From: JAVKBW01 sp964352715
GTDB taxonomy: Bacteria; Pseudomonadota; Alphaproteobacteria; UBA8366; Aestuariispiraceae
Direction: 5' to 3'
Assembly (NCBI GenBank): GCA_964352715.1
Contig: CAYGSU010000082.1
Location: 1 to 15,187 of the forward strand
DNA length: 15,187 nucleotides
The position numbers and the translations under genes are program-made. Position 1 is the first letter of the stretch. The number at the start of each line of letters is the position of its first letter. Positions 14,819-15,187 of this stretch are shown piece after piece. The notes beneath the pieces were generated by a model. That model searched no databases. It was given only the letters and a program-made list of their open reading frames with translations, and was not told the origin of the DNA.

Positions 14819-14963
14819 GGCATTGTCACGTTAACGACGCAGGGAAAGACATGATCAAGATCACAAACCGCGTCAGCAAGCGATGACGGTTACAAGAGAC
14901 AGGTTTCATCGTAACAACCTACCGGCCATCATCAGTGGCGCCAGTGGTTAATGTGACAATGCC
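14819..14963. repeat. Inverted repeat with 17-bp arms enclosing 111 bp
   Basis: GGCATTGTCACGTTAAC (14819-14835) is matched by the reverse complement of 14947-14963 at 16 of 17 positions; the one mismatch would be a G-U pair in RNA. Between the arms there is a smaller GTTAC/GTAAC pair (14889-14893, 14911-14915). It may be a structured RNA, a small MITE-like remnant, or a pair of separated binding sites. No flanking target duplication is evident. Confidence 0.5.
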
Positions 14964-14990
14964 TTTCATTGATTTGGTGACCGGAAATGA

Positions 14991-15053
14991 TCTGCAGAGA
15001 CGAGCTACGAGAAACGGCTTCTCGCACCAATATTCTTCGTCTCAATGCGCAGA
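14991..15053. other. Nested stem structure near the tRNA gene
   Basis: Three nested perfect pairings occur: TCTGC/GCAGA (14991-14995, 15049-15053), GAGACGA/TCGTCTC (14997-15003, 15037-15043) and CGAGAA/TTCTCG (15008-15013, 15019-15024). Together they could form a long interrupted hairpin in RNA from either strand. No T-run follows directly, so it does not fit a simple terminator. Confidence 0.4.
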
Positions 15054-15072
15054 AGCCGGAGATTCGTGACCT

Positions 15073-15098
15073 GGAAACACCCGGTTTTCTGCACTTTT
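15073..15098 (+). terminator. Weak possible rho-independent terminator
   Basis: GGAAAC (15073-15078) and GTTTTC (15084-15089) form a 6-bp stem with one G-U pair and a 5-nt loop; TTTT follows 5 nt later. The stem is short and the T-run is displaced, so confidence is low. Confidence 0.2.
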
Positions 15099-15140
15099 AG
15101 GGGGTTTGTCGGATTGGCGACTGTATAGTGTCAGACTGCG

Positions 15141-15187
15141 TGGTGGGCCCGGCAGGACTCGAACCTGCAACCAAACCGTTATGAGCG
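15141..15187 (-). tRNA. tRNA-Met (anticodon CAT), elongator type, partial
   Basis: Reading the minus strand, the 3' part of a tRNA is clear: the anticodon loop CTCATAA (CAT complementary to 15181-15183), the T-arm GCAGG-TTCGAGT-CCTGC, the acceptor strand CGGGCCC, then A and the encoded CCA at 15141-15143. The 5' half lies beyond the right edge. A 3' acceptor strand implying a fully paired GGGCCCG 5' strand speaks against initiator tRNA-fMet. tRNA-Ile2, which also has a CAT anticodon, cannot be fully excluded without the missing half. Confidence 0.9.

Larger units (their letters stand above)
14805..15140. other. Gene-free interval with inverted repeats
   Basis: These 336 bp hold no convincing gene on either strand. 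They contain two separate inverted-repeat structures (14819-14963 and 14991-15053) and a weak hairpin at 15073-15089 followed by TTTT (15095-15098), which may help end rightward transcription. The convergent tRNA-Met gene lies directly to the right. Confidence 0.6.

Noticed and set aside
14851..14886. 11-codon frame beginning ATG at 14851 with a purine-rich upstream stretch
   Set aside because: Too short to support, lies inside the inverted repeat and has no recognisable leader-peptide pattern.
14805..15187. tRNA-linked integration site
   Set aside because: A tRNA 3' end is a common attachment site, but I see no integrase gene and no second copy of the tRNA 3' end in the window.
1..15187. 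CRISPR arrays, insertion sequences, prophage genes
   Set aside because: No regularly spaced direct repeats, transposase or phage-type proteins are visible.

Overview
This window looks like chromosomal DNA from an alphaproteobacterium. The evidence is the elongator tRNA-Met with encoded CCA at the right edge, the paralogous lipoproteins of an alphaproteobacterial DUF995-like type (recalled, not searched), TMADH/DMADH-type flavoproteins, a BetI-like TetR regulator and a PotABCD-type ABC importer. GC content is moderate and I see no phage, transposase or CRISPR signal.

Layout, left to right. (1) 1-908, minus strand: a secreted, Cys-containing protein of unknown function, cut by the window edge. 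(2) 1043-2595, plus strand: two tandem paralogous lipoproteins, each with two copies of a short Trp/Cys-rich domain. (3) 2621-12510, minus strand: a long leftward gene cluster, probably one operon or a few overlapping transcripts. In transcription order it encodes a Tat-signal substrate-binding protein, two PotB/PotC-like permeases, a PotA-like ATPase, a BetI/TetR-type regulator, two tandem flavin/4Fe-4S amine dehydrogenases of the TMADH/DMADH family, and a metallo-beta-lactamase-fold protein with an altered metal motif. (4) 12780-14804, plus strand and divergent from the transporter: a Tat-exported flavin amine oxidase, a small acidic helical protein that may be ferritin-like, and a tiny membrane-anchored protein with a CxxC motif. 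(5) 14805-15140: a gene-free stretch with two sizeable inverted-repeat structures. (6) 15141-15187: the 3' part of tRNA-Met(CAT) on the minus strand.

The genes read as an uptake and oxidation system for a cationic, probably N-methylated or polyamine-like, nitrogen compound. The importer brings it in, two cytoplasmic dehydrogenases oxidise C-N bonds, an exported oxidase could act outside the cytoplasm, and the BetI-like protein probably senses a substrate. The substrate is not determinable from sequence. No electron-transfer flavoprotein or formaldehyde-handling genes lie in the window.

The most notable non-coding signal is a perfect 19-bp repeat at 973-991 and 12595-12613. It is built around a TGAC-N2-GTCA palindrome and overlaps the predicted -35 box of both the lipoprotein pair and the transporter/dehydrogenase operon. 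A second TGAC-type site lies about three helical turns away at each locus, and a related long palindrome precedes the regulator gene. This suggests one regulator controls the lipoproteins, the operon and the divergent amine oxidase as a small local regulon.
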